A DNA stretch of 64,000 bases from Chitinophaga barathri (GTDB lineage Bacteria > Bacteroidota > Bacteroidia > Chitinophagales > Chitinophagaceae): contig NZ_RMBX01000013.1 of the NCBI RefSeq assembly GCF_003807585.1, positions 1 through 64,000 on the forward strand, read 5' to 3'. Shown piece by piece: positions 60,929-64,000 of the stretch. Numbering within the stretch: position 1 is the stretch's first letter; each line of letters begins with the position of its first letter. The notes under the pieces were generated by a model. That model was not told the DNA's origin. It saw only the letters and a list, made by a program, of their open reading frames with translations, and searched no databases. The position numbers and the translations under genes were made by a program.

Positions 60929-62134
60929 ATGTTACAAGGGAAAAAAATTCTATTGGGCGTATCCGGCAGCATCGCGGCTTATAAAGCAGCCCTGCTTGTG
61001 CGCCTGCTCGTGAAGGAAGGCGCCCAGGTGAAGGTGATCATGACCCCCTCCGCCTGTGATTTTATCACCCCGCTCACCCTTTCCACCCTCTCGAAAAATG
61101 AAGTCGGCGTACACGTCAGCGAAAACGGCAGCTGGAGCAACCATGTGATGCTCGGCCGCTGGGCGGACGTAATGCTCGTAGCCCCCGCTTCGGCCAATAC
61201 CATCGCCAAAATGGCCGGCGGCATCTGCGACAACCTGCTGCTGGCGGTATATCTTTCCGCCACCTGCCCGGTATTGTTCGCACCCGCCATGGACGAAGAC
61301 ATGTGGCTGCACCCCTCCACTAAAGCCAACGTGGCCTGGCTCATCAGTTATGGCAACCGCCAGCTGCCCGTACACCGCGGGGAACTGGCCAGCGGCCTGT
61401 TTGGCGAAGGCCGGATGGCTGAGCCCGAAGCCATCGTGTCTTTCCTATATTCCTTTTTTCGGGAACCTGTGAAAGACCTGCCGCTCAAAGGTAAGACCGC
61501 CCTGGTATCCGCCGGCCCCACCCAGGAGCCGATAGACCCGGTACGTTTTATCAGCAACCATTCCAGCGGCAAAATGGGCATCGCCCTTGCTGAAGCCCTT
61601 GCCGATGCAGGTGCTTCCGTGCAGCTGGTGCTGGGCCCCACGCCGCTTTCCACTCTTCATACCGGCATCACCGTATCCCGCGTGATCACCGCCAAAGACA
61701 TGTTCGACCAGTGCACGGCGCTTGCGCCGCAGGCGGACATTATCGTAATGGCGGCCGCTGTGGCGGATTACCGGCCGCGCAACGTAGCGGATAAAAAGAT
61801 CAAAAAGAAAGATGACGATATGAACCTGGAGCTGGAAAAAACGGCTGATATCGCGAAAACGATCGGCGGTAGCAAAAAGAACGGGCAGGTATTGGTGGGT
61901 TTTTCGCTGGAAACCAACAACGAAAAGGAATATGCGCTCAAAAAACTGAACGACAAAAACATGGATATGGTCGTGCTCAATTCCCTCAACGATCCGGGAG
62001 CGGGCTTTAACCATGACACGAATAAAGTTACACTGCTCAGCCGCGACGGCAACGAGCAGGCGCTCCCCCTGCAATCCAAGCAGGATGTGGCGCGTAATAT
62101 CGTAAAGGCTATAATCGAATTGCAACATGCTTAG
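60929..62134 (+). CDS. coaBC: bifunctional phosphopantothenoylcysteine decarboxylase / phosphopantothenate--cysteine ligase
   Basis: Second and third steps of coenzyme A synthesis from 4'-phosphopantothenate. It has 401 residues. The N-terminal FMN-dependent CoaC domain (1-180) shows GSIAAYKAALLVRLL, the conserved His in SNHVMLGRWAD, PASANTIAKM, and PAMDEDMW, where the classical PxMNxxMW motif has Asp for Asn. The CoaB domain (185-401) shows SAGPTQEPIDPVRFISNHSSGKMG and the late KKNGQVLVGFSLET. It overlaps the start of porD by 8 bp. Confidence 0.96.
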   Translation: MLQGKKILLGVSGSIAAYKAALLVRLLVKEGAQVKVIMTPSACDFITPLTLSTLSKNEVGVHVSENGSWSNHVMLGRWADVMLVAPASANTIAKMAGGICDNLLLAVYLSATCPVLFAPAMDEDMWLHPSTKANVAWLISYGNRQLPVHRGELASGLFGEGRMAEPEAIVSFLYSFFREPVKDLPLKGKTALVSAGPTQEPIDPVRFISNHSSGKMGIALAEALADAGASVQLVLGPTPLSTLHTGITVSRVITAKDMFDQCTALAPQADIIVMAAAVADYRPRNVADKKIKKKDDDMNLELEKTADIAKTIGGSKKNGQVLVGFSLETNNEKEYALKKLNDKNMDMVVLNSLNDPGAGFNHDTNKVTLLSRDGNEQALPLQSKQDVARNIVKAIIELQHA

Positions 62135-63050
62135 AAAGATTTTGCTTTCCTGCCTATGCCTGCTCACCTGCTTTTTACCGGCAGACGCACAGGAACTTCG
62201 CGCCAATGTTTCCGTTCAGCCCAGCCCGCAATTGGGGAACAGTACGGACAGGAGAGTGTTCAACACCCTGCAGACGGCCATGGCGGAGTTTATCAACAAC
62301 CGCCGCTGGTCTGATGATGCGTATGCCCCCGGCGAAAGGATAGAATGCAACTTCCTGCTGACCGTATCCGAAGCACTCGGCAATAATACTTTCAGGGCTT
62401 CGCTGACCATACAGGCTGCGCGCCCGGTGTACAATTCCGCTTATAATTCCAGCATTCTCAATATACAGGACCCGAACGTGGTGTTCCAGTACGTGGAGTT
62501 TCAGCCGCTGGAATTCAACGAGCAGCGCATCGTGGGCAACAGTCCCCTGCAATCCAATCTCACCGCCATCCTCGCCTTTTACAACTACATCATTATCGGC
62601 CTTGACGCGGATTCATTTTCACCCCGCGGCGGCGACGTTTTCTTTAAAAAAGCCCTTAATATTGTAAATAATGCGCCGGACGGAAAAGACATTTCCGGCT
62701 GGAAAGCATTTGAAGGCAACCGGAACCGTTACTGGATACAGGACAACCTGCTGAATACAAAGTTCAGTGCCTTTCACGACGTCATGTACCAGTATCACCG
62801 GCTTGGGCTGGATATGATGTATGAAGATGTGAACAAGGGCCGCGCGGCGATCATGAACTGCCTGAATATGCTTTCGGGCATCAATGCGGACCAGCCGAAC
62901 TCGATGATCGTGCAGCAGTTTTTCCTGGCCAAAAGCGACGAACTGCTGAAAGTGTTTTCCAAAGCGCCGCCACAGGAAAAAGTACGCGCCGGGCAATTGC
63001 TCTCCGCGCTGGATGTGCCGAATGCGAATAAATATCAGCAATTAAGATAA
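62127..63050 (+). CDS. porD: type IX secretion protein PorD (DUF4835)
   Basis: A 307-residue periplasmic protein of the DUF4835 family, named PorD for its link to the T9SS. The signal peptide ends PADAQ. The ELRANVSVQPSPQLGNSTDRRVFNTLQ start, the SLTIQAARPVYNSAYNSSILNIQD stretch and AILAFYNYIIIGLDADSFSPRGG are characteristic of the family. The exact role in secretion is not settled. coaBC-DUF4835 adjacency is common in Bacteroidota. It fits the T9SS-tailed nuclease at 27907. Confidence 0.9.
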   Translation: MLRKILLSCLCLLTCFLPADAQELRANVSVQPSPQLGNSTDRRVFNTLQTAMAEFINNRRWSDDAYAPGERIECNFLLTVSEALGNNTFRASLTIQAARPVYNSAYNSSILNIQDPNVVFQYVEFQPLEFNEQRIVGNSPLQSNLTAILAFYNYIIIGLDADSFSPRGGDVFFKKALNIVNNAPDGKDISGWKAFEGNRNRYWIQDNLLNTKFSAFHDVMYQYHRLGLDMMYEDVNKGRAAIMNCLNMLSGINADQPNSMIVQQFFLAKSDELLKVFSKAPPQEKVRAGQLLSALDVPNANKYQQLR

Positions 63051-63518
63051 ATGAAGAACATACGAAAAACGGCCGGATTATTTCTCCTGGGTTTAATGCT
63101 GGCCTGCGGCGACGCGGACCGCACGCCGTCCGACGTACTGCCGAAAAACAAGATGCGGGATATTTTGCTCGATATGAATTATGCGGATGTGGTAGGCCGC
63201 GACCAGGTCGTGGATACCGCCAGGGTATCGGATACGGTGAGAGAAGAAAGAGTAAAGACCTATTATACCCAGATACTCCAGCTGCATGGCGTTACCCGAG
63301 AAGAGTTCACCCGCAGCTACAAGTTCTATGAATCCCATCCTGACCGGTTTGAATCCATTTATAAAGAAATGGGCGAGATCGTGAAACGCAAACGCGAAGT
63401 AATGGATTCGATAGAAACCGCGCAAAGAGACCGGGAAGCAAGGGCCGCCGGAGGCCGCACCCGCCGCGACTCACTGTTCTGGCCCAGCCCGGACAGCCTG
63501 AAGCTGATTTTACCCTGA
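63051..63518 (+). CDS. DUF4296 lipoprotein
   Basis: A 155-residue lipoprotein with lipobox Cys19 (LMLAC). The LPKNKMRDILLDMNYADV motif (about 31-48) and the HGVTREEFTRSYKFYESHPDRFESIYKEMG segment (about 79-108) define DUF4296, a Bacteroidota family of unknown function. The C-terminus is charged and helical. Its ATG begins directly after the porD stop, so the two are translated together. Confidence 0.9.
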   Translation: MKNIRKTAGLFLLGLMLACGDADRTPSDVLPKNKMRDILLDMNYADVVGRDQVVDTARVSDTVREERVKTYYTQILQLHGVTREEFTRSYKFYESHPDRFESIYKEMGEIVKRKREVMDSIETAQRDREARAAGGRTRRDSLFWPSPDSLKLILP

Positions 63519-63537
63519 TCCGATATAACACCAAAAC

Positions 63538-64000
63538 ATGAAGAAATTAGTTGCTAACGCCGATGAAGCCATCGCCGGAATTACTGACGGCGCAACCCTT
63601 ATGCTCGGAGGCTTTGGCCTTTGCGGCATTCCTGAAAACTGCATCAGCGCACTCGTGCGCAGCGGCGCGAAAAACCTGACCTGCATCTCAAACAATGCAG
63701 GGGTAGACGATTTCGGGCTGGGGCTCCTTCTCAAAACAAGACAGATCAAAAAAATGATGTCTTCCTACGTTGGCGAAAACGCCGAGTTCGAAAGACAGCT
63801 GCTGTCCGGGGAACTGGAAGTGGACCTTATTCCGCAGGGTACGCTGGCTACGCGTATAGCCATGGCGGGGATGGGCATTCCCGCTTTTTTTACGCCCGCA
63901 GGCTTCGGTACGGAGATCGCGGAAGGTAAAGAAACGCGCCGTTTCAACGGGAAGGACTACCTGATGGAACTGGCGCTGCACGCGGATTTTTCCATCGTAA
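63538..64000 (+). CDS. 3-oxoacid CoA-transferase subunit A (partial)
   Basis: The gene runs off the window end: 154 codons from the ATG at 63538 are seen, of about 230 expected. The glycine-rich start GATLMLGGFGLCGIPE (about 18-33) and NNAGVDDFGLGLLL, the LIPQGTLATRIAMAGMGIPAFFTPAGFGTE segment and EGKETRRFNGKDYLMELAL match the alpha subunit of succinyl-CoA:3-ketoacid CoA-transferase (ScoA/AtoD family). It transfers CoA between succinyl-CoA and acetoacetate. The beta subunit should follow outside the window. Confidence 0.93.
   Translation, partial: MKKLVANADEAIAGITDGATLMLGGFGLCGIPENCISALVRSGAKNLTCISNNAGVDDFGLGLLLKTRQIKKMMSSYVGENAEFERQLLSGELEVDLIPQGTLATRIAMAGMGIPAFFTPAGFGTEIAEGKETRRFNGKDYLMELALHADFSIV

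Overview
The window is a contiguous piece of a Bacteroidota chromosome, most likely from the Chitinophagaceae (Chitinophaga-like). The evidence is: genes preceded by the Bacteroidota promoter form TTTG-N19-TAnnTTTG, with few Shine-Dalgarno sequences; a PorD/DUF4835 protein and a secreted nuclease with a type IX secretion (T9SS) sorting tail; a Bacteroidota-type omega subunit; a NuoG without its large C-terminal domain; and a mur/fts cluster without murF. Base composition is moderate and even, and no phage, insertion sequence, tRNA or CRISPR array was seen.

Layout. 1-170: 5S rRNA and its terminator, the end of an rRNA operon. 463-3305: an SDR oxidoreductase, then hisS and a low-molecular-weight phosphatase on the minus strand. 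3611-8525: a small membrane protein, a PstS-like lipoprotein and two tandem paralogous secreted TPR proteins. 8766-22236: a complete 14-gene nuoA-N operon for respiratory complex I, with a decayed small gene between nuoD and nuoE. 22349-26420: an orphan MacB/FtsX-type permease and three poorly known genes, with two degenerate tandem arrays of exact 11-bp period. 26642-27718: rpsF-rpsR-rplI. 27907-42867: a secreted multidomain nuclease, htpG, a lipoprotein esterase, recJ, a long-chain polyprenyl diphosphate synthase, an OmpA-family porin, a Kup potassium transporter and a GH123-like glycosidase. 42973-59402 (minus strand): the division and cell-wall cluster mraZ-rsmH-ftsL-ftsI-murE-mraY-murD-ftsW-murG-murC-ftsQ-ftsA-ftsZ. 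59712-64000: bamD, omega, coaBC, porD, a DUF4296 lipoprotein and the start of a CoA-transferase subunit A gene cut by the window end.

The genes are mainly housekeeping: NADH oxidation coupled to ion pumping, peptidoglycan precursor synthesis with divisome assembly, outer-membrane assembly, CoA synthesis and T9SS secretion. The polyprenyl synthase probably makes the menaquinone side chain used by complex I.

The unexplained signals are non-coding. (1) A six-unit, about 48-bp hairpin array fills the ftsI-murE gap. Its stems alternate in sequence with matching changes on both arms, and it runs into the murE start codon. (2) Two 11-bp-period arrays begin directly after stop codons and bracket two unknown genes. 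(3) A cluster of DnaA-box-like 9-mers lies between mraZ and bamD. (4) A probable frameshifted WG-repeat remnant lies inside the nuo operon. (5) A terminator-like hairpin near position 3525 has no gene upstream. I found no clearly new multi-gene system; the ftsI-murE array and the 11-bp arrays are the best candidates for something undescribed.
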